A stretch of 64,000 nucleotides of DNA from Acidobacteriaceae bacterium KBS 146 (GTDB lineage: Bacteria > Acidobacteriota > Terriglobia > Terriglobales > Acidobacteriaceae), in the NCBI GenBank assembly GCA_000688615.1, contig JHVA01000001.1:2170001-2234000 (forward strand), read 5' to 3'. Below, piece by piece: positions 34,826-42,856 of this stretch. The notes under the pieces are model-generated. The model ran no database searches and was not told where the DNA came from. It saw only the letters and a program-made list of their open reading frames with translations. The first letter of the stretch is position 1, and each line of letters starts with the position of its first letter. A program made the translations under genes and the position numbers.

Positions 34826-36328
34826 TTATCCGATCGCTGATTCCAGCGAAACACCGTCTCTGCTCTCGAGAACCCGGGCCAGTTCCTCCACGCCGCGTCG
34901 AATCTCCTTCGGTGTTACCGCTGCAAATCCCAGCTGCAGGCCATCCTTCTCTCGCGCCTGTTCGTTGCGGTAGAAACTTGCTAGCGGAACGACCTCCACA
35001 CCCCGGGCGGCACATGCCTTCGCCACCTCCCTGCCGTCGATCCCTCGTGCCAGCCATCCCATTGTCTGCAGTCCTGCCTCGATCTCCGAGATGTGCATCA
35101 CCCCGGCGAGCTGGCTTCGACCTTCTTCCAGCAGAACCCCAAGGCGTTCCGAGTAGACTTCGCGCATCCTGCGCAGATGGCGTCCAAAATGGCCCGCGCC
35201 GATAAACTCGCAGAGCACCGTCTGCTCCAGCAGAGGGGCGTGGCGGTTCAGAATCGACTTGGCCGCCGCAAACCTCTCAACCAGGTCTTCTGGAACGATC
35301 AAATATCCCAGCCGCAGAGCCGGAAACAGCACCTTGCTGAAACTTCCCGCAAACAACACCACGCCGTCTTTATCCAATCCCTGCAATGCCGGCACCGGCC
35401 TGCCGGAATACCGGTACTCACCATCGTAGTCATCCTCGAAGATCAGTGCCCCGGTACGCCGCGCCCACTTCAGCATCTCCAGCCGCCGTGCCAGACTCAT
35501 CGTCACCCCAACCGGAGCCTGGTGGGCAGGCGTGAGATAGACCAGCTGCGCTCGCTGCATGGTTTCAGGTGATTTCGTCCCCTGTTCATCGATCCCCAGT
35601 GGCAGCATCTTCACCCCCATGGCCTCGAAGACCCGCGCCGCACCGACATATCCCGGGTCTTCCATGTAGACCTTGTCCCCCGGAGCAGCGAACAATCGCG
35701 TTGTAAGATCCAGCGCCTCCTGAACTCCCGAGACCACCACCACCTGCTCCGCGCTACACACCACACCCCGCGACCGCGACACGTATGCTGCGATGGCCTT
35801 GCGCAGTGGTTTGTAGCCGGCGGGCTCGCATCCGCTGAGTGTCGCCATCGAAACCCCGCGCAACTTGCGGCTCGCTATCTGAGCCCACAGCGCGGCTGGA
35901 AACTCATCGAGCGCAGGCAAATTTCCGCGGAACGCCCTCGGGGCTCGGCTCAACAGGCCGGGAAAGACGCGCAGCGCTCTTCCGTAGGCCGCAAATCTTC
36001 GCTCCGGATTCCTTACCGCTTCCCTCTTTGTCTCACCGCGCCGCACCTCCAGCAGCTCCTCCGGCAGCACCTTGCTGACATAGGTTCCCGAACCCGCGCT
36101 GCCTTCTATATATCCCTCGGCCTTCAACTCCTCGAAGGCGGCCACAATGGTTCCGCGAGAGAGACCATGCTCCGCTGCCAGATCCCGCGTCGCTGGCAGC
36201 CGCGTTCCCGGACGCAGCCTGCCCTCGAGAATCTCGCGTCGCAGGGCTCCATACAGCCACCGGTAAGCCGGTTCGCCCTCGCCGCGCTCGCCCAGCAGAA
36301 TCTCCCTCAGCTCTGATCGTCTCGCCAT
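34826..36328 (-). CDS. MocR/PdxR-type GntR regulator with aminotransferase domain
   Basis: A 500-residue fusion. Residues 20-90 are a GntR winged helix (LRPGTRLPATRDLAAEHGLS, GTIVAAFEELKAEGYIEG). Residues 110-480 are a fold-type I aminotransferase-like domain with VVSGVQEALDLTTRL, EDDYDGEYRY and the PLP lysine Lys332 in GSFSKVLFPALRLGY. MocR proteins sense PLP or its amino-acid adducts and control vitamin B6, GABA or taurine genes, but many are orphan. It is divergent from the cupin/DoxX/AhpD operon across about 100 bp with a small palindrome, so that operon is the probable target rather than B6 synthesis. Confidence 0.9.
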   Translation of the reverse strand: MARRSELREILLGERGEGEPAYRWLYGALRREILEGRLRPGTRLPATRDLAAEHGLSRGTIVAAFEELKAEGYIEGSAGSGTYVSKVLPEELLEVRRGETKREAVRNPERRFAAYGRALRVFPGLLSRAPRAFRGNLPALDEFPAALWAQIASRKLRGVSMATLSGCEPAGYKPLRKAIAAYVSRSRGVVCSAEQVVVVSGVQEALDLTTRLFAAPGDKVYMEDPGYVGAARVFEAMGVKMLPLGIDEQGTKSPETMQRAQLVYLTPAHQAPVGVTMSLARRLEMLKWARRTGALIFEDDYDGEYRYSGRPVPALQGLDKDGVVLFAGSFSKVLFPALRLGYLIVPEDLVERFAAAKSILNRHAPLLEQTVLCEFIGAGHFGRHLRRMREVYSERLGVLLEEGRSQLAGVMHISEIEAGLQTMGWLARGIDGREVAKACAARGVEVVPLASFYRNEQAREKDGLQLGFAAVTPKEIRRGVEELARVLESRDGVSLESAIG

Positions 36329-36377
36329 CGCATCTCTCTCGAAAGTGGTACAGCAGAAACAGCCTAATTGGACCTTC

Positions 36378-36389
36378 TAGACAGGTCTA
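36378..36389. promoter_or_regulatory. Short palindrome in mocR-cupin intergenic region
   Basis: TAGACAGGTCTA is a perfect 5+2+5 palindrome roughly midway between the divergent regulator and cupin genes. It is a candidate binding site for the MocR-type regulator; MocR proteins also use direct repeats, so this is tentative. Confidence 0.35.
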
Positions 36390-36430
36390 CTCTGCTCTAA
36401 TCTTTCCATAACAAAGGCAAGGAGAAAAAT

Positions 36431-36895
36431 ATGGCTGGTTTCGATAGCTGGGCCTATATCTTCGCGTTGATCCTGTATGCCCCCATCCACGTAGAAGCGG
36501 CAATTGCACAGCCTCATGAAGCGCAGGCGCAGACGCAGCCTGCACGTGCCAGAAATGTGATCTCCCAACCCCTGCCGAAGCTTAATGGCGACCAGCTTAC
36601 CGTCCAGGTCCTTGAGGTCCGCTTCGACCCCGGCGAGCGCTCGAAACCACACACTCACCCCTGCCCCGTCATCGGCTACGTCCTTGAGGGAGCCGTCAGA
36701 ATGCAGGTCGAGGGTGGACCGGAAAAAATCTACAGCGTTGGAGAGAGTTTCTACGAAGCCCCCAACGGCATACATCTCCTCTCTGCCAACGCGAGCCAGA
36801 GTGCGCCTGCACGATTTCTCGCAACCTTCGTCTGCGATCATCAGGCTCCACTCAGCAGCCCTGCCTCCCCACGCCAGGAAGGACCCCAACCATGA
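36431..36895 (+). CDS. Secreted or anchored cupin-domain protein
   Basis: A 154-residue protein with AGGAG six bases before the ATG. The N-terminus (FDSWAYIFALILYAPIHVEA) is hydrophobic, suggesting export or anchoring. Residues 50-140 are a single cupin: EVRFDPGERSKPHTHPCPVI holds the HxH metal ligands and GYVLEGAVRMQV completes motif 1; SVGESFYEAPNGIH is motif 2. Small cupins of this type are often annotated as quercetinase-like or as sensors; substrate is unknown. It overlaps the DoxX-like gene by four bases (ATGA) and is the first gene of a three-gene operon. Confidence 0.8.
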   Translation: MAGFDSWAYIFALILYAPIHVEAAIAQPHEAQAQTQPARARNVISQPLPKLNGDQLTVQVLEVRFDPGERSKPHTHPCPVIGYVLEGAVRMQVEGGPEKIYSVGESFYEAPNGIHLLSANASQSAPARFLATFVCDHQAPLSSPASPRQEGPQP

Positions 36896-37383
36896 ACTCA
36901 CATCGCAGCGCCGAAGAGACGCTGAGTCTCCGGAGTGGACGAGTGGAGGCGTTTGCCCTCTTCTACGCCCGCATCGCTCTCGGTGCCGCCTTCCTCTCTG
37001 CTGTCGCCTCCCGATTCGGAATTTGGCGCGGGGAGCCGGGCATGAATCTCTCTCCCGCTTTCCTCCACCGGACAGCCGAGCTCAACTTTTTCATGCCGGC
37101 CTCTACCATCCCGTTGCTCGCCTGGTCCGCGACTCTAATCGAGATCACTCTTGGAGTCGCTCTCATCGTGGGCGGTGTGCTCGGGCTCGCCTCAACCCGG
37201 CGCCCGCAATGGCTCCGATGGATCTCCCTGGGAGCGGCGATCCTGCTGGCGCTCTTCGGAACCACGATGACAATCACCGCAGGAATTAAATCTCCGCTCG
37301 ACTACTCGGTGTTCTCTGCCTCTGCCTGCGCTCTCCTGCTCGCTGCCTACCCTGAACGCAACAGATCTACCCTTCAACCTTAA
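36892..37383 (+). CDS. DoxX-like four-helix membrane protein
   Basis: A 163-residue protein with four hydrophobic helices, including FALFYARIALGAAFLSAVAS near the start and WISLGAAILLALFGTTMTIT. The helix layout and the LxRxxLGxxFL-type first helix fit the DoxX/DoxD family, which in other bacteria participates in thiosulfate or oxidative-stress membrane complexes. Here the gene is translationally coupled to the cupin gene (ATGA overlap) and followed 22 bp later by an AhpD-like gene, a combination that suggests a redox or detoxification module. No direct substrate evidence. Confidence 0.7.
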   Translation: MNSHRSAEETLSLRSGRVEAFALFYARIALGAAFLSAVASRFGIWRGEPGMNLSPAFLHRTAELNFFMPASTIPLLAWSATLIEITLGVALIVGGVLGLASTRRPQWLRWISLGAAILLALFGTTMTITAGIKSPLDYSVFSASACALLLAAYPERNRSTLQP

Positions 37384-37405
37384 ACTTCAGCAAAGGAAAC
37401 TGACC

Positions 37406-37882
37406 ATGCAGCAACGTTTCAACTACGCCAAGCTCTCCCAGGGCGGCTACCAAGCCATGATCGGCCTGGAAAAATATCTCGCCCAGTGCAGCCTCGAAGA
37501 AGGCCTCCTCCATCTGGTGAAACTCCGCGTCTCTCAGATCAACGGTTGCGCATACTGTCTGGACAAGCACTGGAAAGACCTCCGCTCCATCGGCGAAGAG
37601 GAGCAGCGTCTCTACTCACTCGATGCGTGGCGGGAGTGCCCTTACTATACGGACCGCGAACGCGCAGCCCTGGCATGGGCCGAAGCTGTCACCCTTATTA
37701 CCCAGGGTCATGCCTCCGATGCCGCTTATGCCGAGGTCAGCGCACATCTCAACGAAAAGGAGATCTCCGATCTCACCTTGGCCATCGCCACCATCAATGC
37801 CTGGAACCGCCTCGCCATTCCTGGTCGCACTGTTCCTGGCACCTATCAGCCAGCCCAGAAACATGAACTGGTGACAAGATAA
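37406..37882 (+). CDS. AhpD-like carboxymuconolactone decarboxylase-family protein
   Basis: A 158-residue helical protein with the alkylhydroperoxidase signature at residues 40-60: LRVSQINGCAYCLDKHWKDL, giving Cys48, Cys51 and His55. The pair of cysteines is the thiol active site used by AhpD-type peroxidases. The downstream DREHAALAWAEA-like helix (DRERAALAWAEAVTLITQG) also matches the family. It probably reduces peroxides in the cytoplasm with the help of a thiol donor. It is the third gene of the cupin-DoxX-AhpD operon under probable control of the divergent MocR-type regulator. A strong intrinsic terminator follows at 37999. Confidence 0.88.
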   Translation: MQQRFNYAKLSQGGYQAMIGLEKYLAQCSLEEGLLHLVKLRVSQINGCAYCLDKHWKDLRSIGEEEQRLYSLDAWRECPYYTDRERAALAWAEAVTLITQGHASDAAYAEVSAHLNEKEISDLTLAIATINAWNRLAIPGRTVPGTYQPAQKHELVTR

Positions 37883-38192
37883 GGTTTGCGGCAAGCCACG
37901 CTGTCTCGTCAAGCCAACAAACCGCCAAGCAACACAAAATAAGATAGATAGAATTGCCGATCCGTCGTAGCTCGCTTGCTACAATGGATATAGAAATGAA
38001 CTCCCCGGATCCCTCTCCGGGGAGTTTTTGTTTTGAACGAAGGGACTGTTTTCCGAACTGACGTGCGAGTAAGTCCGGACCTATCCTCAACGTTTCGAAG
38101 ACTTTGCGCAAAATCGGTACCATGGGGGTACCGGGATGACGACAGCAGAATCACGGTTTGCATCCTAACTTTCAGAAGAGGAAATAGAAGGA
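37883..38192. other. Gene-free stretch with intrinsic terminator
   Basis: 310 bp between the AhpD-like gene and the next secreted protein. Apart from the terminator at 37999-38033 and the promoter-like hexamer TACAAT at 37980 nothing was recognised. Confidence 0.6.
37999..38033 (+). terminator. Rho-independent terminator
   Basis: AACTCCCCGG and CCGGGGAGTT form a perfect 10-bp stem around an 8-base loop, directly followed by TTGTTTT. It would end the cupin-DoxX-AhpD transcript. Confidence 0.8.
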
Positions 38193-39044
38193 ATGAAATC
38201 CTGGAAGTTTAGTTGTGTACTGGCTGTCTCAGCTCTCTCCTTAGGTATGCTCGTTCCGGTCTCCGGAGCCCAACCTCGCGTCGATGGACAGGCGCAGCAA
38301 TTGGTCAAAGTCGCGGTCGATACCGAAATCGCGGCGGACCGTGACGATCACTCTCGCTGGCGCTATCGCTCGACCGTTCGTCGTCCCGAAGGCGAGTTTG
38401 TCTATCAGGTCGTTGAAACAGACCAGGGCTCCGTGAAGAAGAAGGTCCGGCAGAACGGGCAGCCTCTCAGCCCTGCTGATCTCGAGAAAGAAAACAGGCG
38501 GATTGACGCCTTCGTGCGAGACTCGACCCAATTGGCCAAGCAACGCAGGGATAGTGAACAAGACGATAAGCGGGCAGAAGAGATGCTGCGTATGCTGCCT
38601 ACCGCGTTTCTCTGGACCGTCAAAGCGGACGCGCCCGACGCGACCACCCTCTCCTTCGTCCCCAATCCGGCGTTCACCCCGCCGTCGATGGAGGCCCGCG
38701 TCTTCGCGGCCATGGCCGGTGAGATCGTCGTTGCGAAACCGGAAAATCGAATCAAACGCATCTCCGGAAAGCTGATTCGGGATGTCACCTTCGGCTGGGG
38801 GCTCTTCGGACGCATGGAGCAGGGTGGAACCTTCAGCGTCGAACGCCGCTCCCTCGCCCCAAAGATCTGGCAGATCACCGACTCCCACGTCCACATTCAG
38901 GGTCATGTTCTGCTCTTCAAGACCATCAGCGAACAGGAAGATGAGGTCAAAAGCGACTTCCGTCCTACCCCCCCGGCGACGACTCTGGAACAGGCCGCCA
39001 ATCTCCTCCACAGCGAACCTGGCCAGCAGACGGCTCATCGCTGA
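38193..39044 (+). CDS. Secreted protein of unknown function
   Basis: A 283-residue protein with a clear signal peptide (FSCVLAVSALSLGMLVPVSGA) and GAGGAAATAGAAGGA upstream of the ATG. The mature part is rich in charged residues and predicted helix in the middle (RRIDAFVRDSTQLAKQRRDS) with beta-rich flanks, such as FSVERRSLAPKIWQITDSHV. The C-terminal part has the feel of lipoprotein-carrier-type folds (a substrate-binding half-barrel), but I cannot assign it to a named family. It lies 45 bp before the RNase R gene on the same strand; cotranscription is possible, a common function is not evident. Confidence 0.65.
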   Translation: MKSWKFSCVLAVSALSLGMLVPVSGAQPRVDGQAQQLVKVAVDTEIAADRDDHSRWRYRSTVRRPEGEFVYQVVETDQGSVKKKVRQNGQPLSPADLEKENRRIDAFVRDSTQLAKQRRDSEQDDKRAEEMLRMLPTAFLWTVKADAPDATTLSFVPNPAFTPPSMEARVFAAMAGEIVVAKPENRIKRISGKLIRDVTFGWGLFGRMEQGGTFSVERRSLAPKIWQITDSHVHIQGHVLLFKTISEQEDEVKSDFRPTPPATTLEQAANLLHSEPGQQTAHR

Positions 39045-39089
39045 TCGCAAACATCGCATCACCGTCCCTCGACACGTATCCTTACATCC

Positions 39090-41780
39090 ATGTCTGGGCA
39101 TCCTTATAAATTCACCGACCGCGAACTCATCCAGCGCATCGAGCGCTCGGCCGGACAGCGCTCCGGCTACAAGCAGCTGATTCGTGAGCTCGGCCTGGGG
39201 GGCGGTCGCGAACGTCGCCTGTTGCTGGAGCAGCTCGCCCGCATCACGGCACGCGGTGCTCTGGTCAAAATCGATGACGATCACTGGAGTCTCCCCTCCG
39301 CGACTCCGGCAAAAACAGCACGTATGCCGCGAAGCTCCAACCCTGCAGACGAGCACCACCCTACACGCGAGCGGCTGGTAGCCGGACGCATCGATATGCA
39401 CCGCGACGGCTATGCATTCGTCCGTCCAAATGGAAGCTCCAACCGGGAAGACGATCTCTTCATTCCGCCCAACGAAATCAATGGGGCCATGCAAGGCGAC
39501 GAGGTGCTGGTCGACGAAGCTCCGCGAGATCGCGAAGGCCGGCGCTCCGGTCGCGTGGCCCGCGTACTGACGCGACGCAATCCTACAGTTGTTGGAATCT
39601 TCCACTACGCACGCTCCCACCGCCGTAGCCCGTGGGAGAACATGCCGCTGGTCAATGGGAACTACATCACCCCGTTTGATGAGCGCATGACTCAGCCGAT
39701 CCTCATTCTTGAGGGTGATGAGGTTGTTGCCGAATCCGGCACGATGGAGCATCGTGTGCTTGGAGAAGAGGCGCAGAAGCAAAAGCAGCGCTGGACCGAA
39801 GCGGAGAATCCCAATACACCGCTCGAAGGCCTCGCCGTCGACGTTGAAATCACCGGCTACCCCACACCCGGCAGACCTGCTCGCGGCCGCGTCGTCGAGG
39901 TACTCGGACCTCCGGATGCCTTTGGCGTCGACGTCGAAATCGTCATTCGCAAGCACCATCTTCCTCGCATCTTTCCGGCCGACGTGCTTGCAGAGGCTGC
40001 GGACTCGGCCAAGAAAACCGTTGACACTCTGCCAGCCGGCGAGGTCGCAGGACGCCACGACTTCCGTGGGCTGCCTATCGTCACTATCGACGGTGAAACC
40101 GCTCGCGACTTCGACGATGCCGTCTACGTCAAGCAGCTCACCAACGGAAACTGGCAGCTTCAGGTTCACATCGCCGATGTCAGTCACTACGTCACGCCGG
40201 GCACTGCACTCGACCTCGAAGCACGGCTGCGCGGAACCTCGGTCTATTTCCCCGATCGCGCCATTCCTATGTTGCCGAATGACCTGTCGAGCGGAATGTG
40301 CAGTCTGCGTCCGGATGAAGATCGCCTTGTCGAGAGCTGTCTGATTGAGATCGATACGCAAGGCGAAGTCGTCGGCTTCGAGATCTGCGAAGGCATCATC
40401 CGCAGTGCACGCCGTATGACCTACACGCAGGTCCAGGCCATTCTGGATGGCGATCAGGAGACTCGACTGGCTTTTGGCGACCTCGTTCCGGAGTTCGAGC
40501 AGATGTATCAGCTCGCGCTTCGCCTGAATAAGAAACGTCACCGCCGCGGCTCGCTGGATTTCGATCTCCCGGAACCGGTCGTTGAGTTCGATCCCGACGG
40601 AAATATGCAGGCAATCGTTCGCTCCGAACGCGGATGGTCTCACCGTCTGATTGAAGAGTTCATGCTGGCAGCCAACGAATGCGTCGCCCATTGGATTGAG
40701 AGCAATGCAATTCCCGGCATCTATCGCGTTCACGAGGTGCCTGACCCGAAGCGCATCGTGGAGTTCGAAGAGACGGCGGCACAGTTCGGATACACGCTCG
40801 GCTTCAGCAATCTGCCCGTGAAGCGCGTGCAGACACGCGGCGACCGCCGTCAGGCTCAGAGCACAGGGCGCTACGCGCCGACTCACGAGATTCCTGAAAG
40901 CATCCCTGTCACCCCCCAGATGTACCAGAGGTTGACGGCGAAGATCCAGGGCACGCCAGAGGAACGCATCCTCTCCTACCTGATGCTGCGATCCCTTAAG
41001 CAGGCCCGTTATAACGAGAAGAACCTGGGTCACTTTGCGCTCGCATCTCCCAGCTACACCCACTTCACATCGCCCATTCGACGCTATCCCGACCTCATCG
41101 TTCATCGACTCCTTCGCTACCTTCTCCGCACCGGCGCGGATCCTAAAGGATTCCCAATTCTCAGCACGGAGCCCCAGCCGTGGAGTGAAGCGAAGTCCGA
41201 CAAGAAACCGACGCACCTCGAAAATTCGAAGCACGATGGTCCACTCCCCGAAGCGGAACTCAACTCCATCGCCACTGAATCCAGCCAGGCCGAACGCCGC
41301 GCCGACGATGCCGAGCGCGAGCTGATCGAGTGGAAGAAGATCCGCTTCATGCAGGATCGCGTCGGAGAAGACTTCCGCGGAATCATTCTGTCTTGCACGA
41401 AATACGGCTTTTTCGTTGAGCTCAATGAAATGTTCATCGAAGGCATGGTTCCAATCGGCAGCCTGCAGGATGACCGTTATTTCTTTCGGGATACAGACAG
41501 GACGATCGTCGGCGCACGCAACGGCCGCATCTTTAAGGTCGGCCAACCGGTCCATATCCTTCTGGACCGCATCGACCGTCAGCAGCGTCGTTTGCAGTTC
41601 GCGCTCATGCCGTCCGAATATGAAAACGCCGGTGCACAACGATCTCTACGACGCTCTAAAAAAGAAGCTAGAGCGACGGAGGGAAAGAGCAGTCCGGACC
41701 GCTCCGGCAAGCCGAGGCGCAAGATAAAGACGATGAAGCGAGACCGAAATCGCAAGGCAAAGGGTAAGCCCCGCCGGTGA
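39090..41780 (+). CDS. rnr: Ribonuclease R
   Basis: An 896-residue exoribonuclease of the RNB family. Residues 5-75 are a winged-helix RNase R N-terminal domain, followed by two cold-shock domains, with IDMHRDGYAFVRPNGSSNRE at about 98-117 in the first. The RNB catalytic motif DGETARDFDDAVY places the metal-binding aspartates at 334, 340, 342 and 343. The helix ASPSYTHFTSPIRRYPDLIV is another family signature. The S1 domain starts GEDFRGIILSCTKYGFFVEL, and the tail is strongly basic, as in RNase R, and not in RNase II. It degrades structured RNA 3' to 5' and contributes to rRNA quality control and trans-translation. Slightly longer than E. coli RNase R. Confidence 0.95.
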   Translation: MSGHPYKFTDRELIQRIERSAGQRSGYKQLIRELGLGGGRERRLLLEQLARITARGALVKIDDDHWSLPSATPAKTARMPRSSNPADEHHPTRERLVAGRIDMHRDGYAFVRPNGSSNREDDLFIPPNEINGAMQGDEVLVDEAPRDREGRRSGRVARVLTRRNPTVVGIFHYARSHRRSPWENMPLVNGNYITPFDERMTQPILILEGDEVVAESGTMEHRVLGEEAQKQKQRWTEAENPNTPLEGLAVDVEITGYPTPGRPARGRVVEVLGPPDAFGVDVEIVIRKHHLPRIFPADVLAEAADSAKKTVDTLPAGEVAGRHDFRGLPIVTIDGETARDFDDAVYVKQLTNGNWQLQVHIADVSHYVTPGTALDLEARLRGTSVYFPDRAIPMLPNDLSSGMCSLRPDEDRLVESCLIEIDTQGEVVGFEICEGIIRSARRMTYTQVQAILDGDQETRLAFGDLVPEFEQMYQLALRLNKKRHRRGSLDFDLPEPVVEFDPDGNMQAIVRSERGWSHRLIEEFMLAANECVAHWIESNAIPGIYRVHEVPDPKRIVEFEETAAQFGYTLGFSNLPVKRVQTRGDRRQAQSTGRYAPTHEIPESIPVTPQMYQRLTAKIQGTPEERILSYLMLRSLKQARYNEKNLGHFALASPSYTHFTSPIRRYPDLIVHRLLRYLLRTGADPKGFPILSTEPQPWSEAKSDKKPTHLENSKHDGPLPEAELNSIATESSQAERRADDAERELIEWKKIRFMQDRVGEDFRGIILSCTKYGFFVELNEMFIEGMVPIGSLQDDRYFFRDTDRTIVGARNGRIFKVGQPVHILLDRIDRQQRRLQFALMPSEYENAGAQRSLRRSKKEARATEGKSSPDRSGKPRRKIKTMKRDRNRKAKGKPRR

Positions 41781-41906
41781 GGGATCATCGTGTCCCCATG
41801 CGGGAGCGCCAAATCTCCGGATGGCGGCCACCCTTCAAAATCCATCTCTCGGCGCAACCCGCCGAACCATCGTAAAATGAATGTGCAAAGGAGTTTGAGA
41901 GACACG

Positions 41907-42179
41907 ATGGCTCATATGGTTTTTTGCACGAGGTTTAAGGCTGAGATGGAAGGATTGGACGAGCCGCCGTTCGACTCCGATTTTGGCCAGAAGATCTACA
42001 AGAACGTCTCCAAAAAGGCCTGGGGAGAGTGGGTCGAGCGGCAAAAGATGCTGCTGAACGAATACCGTCTGCAACCTTGGACGCGCGAAGCGCAGGAGTT
42101 TCTGGTGGAGCAGATGAACGACTTCTTCTTCGGAGAAGGCGGCGAGCTTCCTAAAGAATACGTCCCTCAAACCAAGTAA
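41907..42179 (+). CDS. yggX: Fe(2+)-trafficking protein YggX
   Basis: A 90-residue protein from the ATG at 41907 with AAGGAG upstream; the longer frame from 41790 adds residues not found in the family. It shows the YggX pattern: MVFCTRFKAEMEGLDEPPF at the N-terminus, with the conserved Cys near position 7, then KIYKNVSKKAWGEWVERQKM and LLNEYRL. YggX is linked to iron-sulfur cluster protection against oxidative damage. It precedes the tRNA-Pro gene by 68 bp. Confidence 0.9.
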   Translation: MAHMVFCTRFKAEMEGLDEPPFDSDFGQKIYKNVSKKAWGEWVERQKMLLNEYRLQPWTREAQEFLVEQMNDFFFGEGGELPKEYVPQTK

Positions 42180-42247
42180 AAGCTTCGTCGTGTACACTTA
42201 ACAAATCAACCCCGCTGCAGCCCGCCAGGGCTGTAGGCAAAAAGAGT

Positions 42248-42324
42248 CGGGACGTGGCTCAGCCTGGTAGAGCGCACCCTTGGGGTGGGTGAGGTCGCTA
42301 GTTCGAATCTAGTCGTCCCGACCA
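42248..42324 (+). tRNA. tRNA-Pro (anticodon GGG)
   Basis: A 77-nt cloverleaf. The acceptor stem CGGGACG pairs with CGTCCCG and the encoded ACCA end is present. D arm: GCTC...GAGC. Anticodon arm: CACCC-TTGGGGT-GGGTG, with anticodon GGG at the middle of the 7-base loop. T arm: GCTAG-TTCGAAT-CTAGT. C1:G72 is typical of bacterial tRNA-Pro. The last 15 bases before the final A are duplicated at 51130, marking an integration site. Confidence 0.97.
42309..42323 (+). repeat. attL-like direct repeat within tRNA-Pro
   Basis: CTAGTCGTCCCGACC, the 3' T-stem/acceptor part of tRNA-Pro, is repeated exactly and in the same orientation at 51130-51144. This is the usual footprint of tyrosine-recombinase integration at a tRNA gene. 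Confidence 0.7.
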
Positions 42325-42600
42325 TTTACTTCCAATATTTCTTATAACTTATAGGCAAAATTCTGGGCCCTTTGGCCAGAGTGATACTTATGGAGCCTCT
42401 CATTGACCCCTATTCTCGCAACCTGTTGATTTGCTTCGAATTGCCTTTCTCGCCCAATCGTACATCGCTCTTCCAGCAGCGCACGCGATTGCATGGTATC
42501 TCGGGTTCTTTTGTCAGTGGTGGGAAGCAGGCGAGATTTATCAGCCAGGATCTGACGCCGGTGAACTTTTTGTAAAGAAGCCCGGCAGGTACCCCTCCCC
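42325..42600. other. Gene-free stretch downstream of tRNA-Pro
   Basis: Several short frames are open on both strands but none resembles a known protein. An integrase would be expected here, but none was recognised. Confidence 0.5.
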
Positions 42601-42604
42601 ATAA

Positions 42605-42840
42605 GTCAACTAAAGAGTACTCACCCGTTCTCGATGACTGATTCGGCGACGTATCAACGATTGAGATAGAAGAGCAACACTCCGCACCAAGGCGTCGCTG
42701 GGCCTCGTGGATTTTGTTATCCGTCCGGAGGCGGCACGCGGTACTGATCTTCCTCTGAGCGAAGACGTGCACTCCGTGGTCAGAGGCGAAGACGACAACC
42801 GCGTCGTCGATCGAATCTATGGACCGTGCCTCTGAACCTT
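42605..42840 (-). pseudogene. Decayed C-terminal sulfatase-like fragment
   Basis: Conceptual translation of the minus strand gives IDSIDDAVVVFASDHGVH, close to the sulfatase block DDTIVVFTSDHG. After a frame change it gives PRAASGRITKSTRPSDALVR, which resembles the VRAPG...SDALVESVDL stretch that follows in family S1 sulfatases. The frame is then broken again. If correct, a sulfatase gene downstream of the lyase has been lost. No start, catalytic Cys/Ser region or intact frame remains. Confidence 0.3.
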
Positions 42841-42856
42841 TGACATCGACAATACT

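Noticed and set aside
38241-41639. An 1132-codon open frame on the minus strand opposite RNase R and the gene before it
   Set aside because: It runs antisense to RNase R, whose catalytic motifs are unmistakable, has no recognisable domain, and its composition is what a codon-biased GC-rich gene produces in the opposite strand.
42342-42602. Short minus-strand frames next to tRNA-Pro that might be an integrase remnant
   Set aside because: None shows the tyrosine-recombinase R-H-R-Y residues or any other recognisable block.
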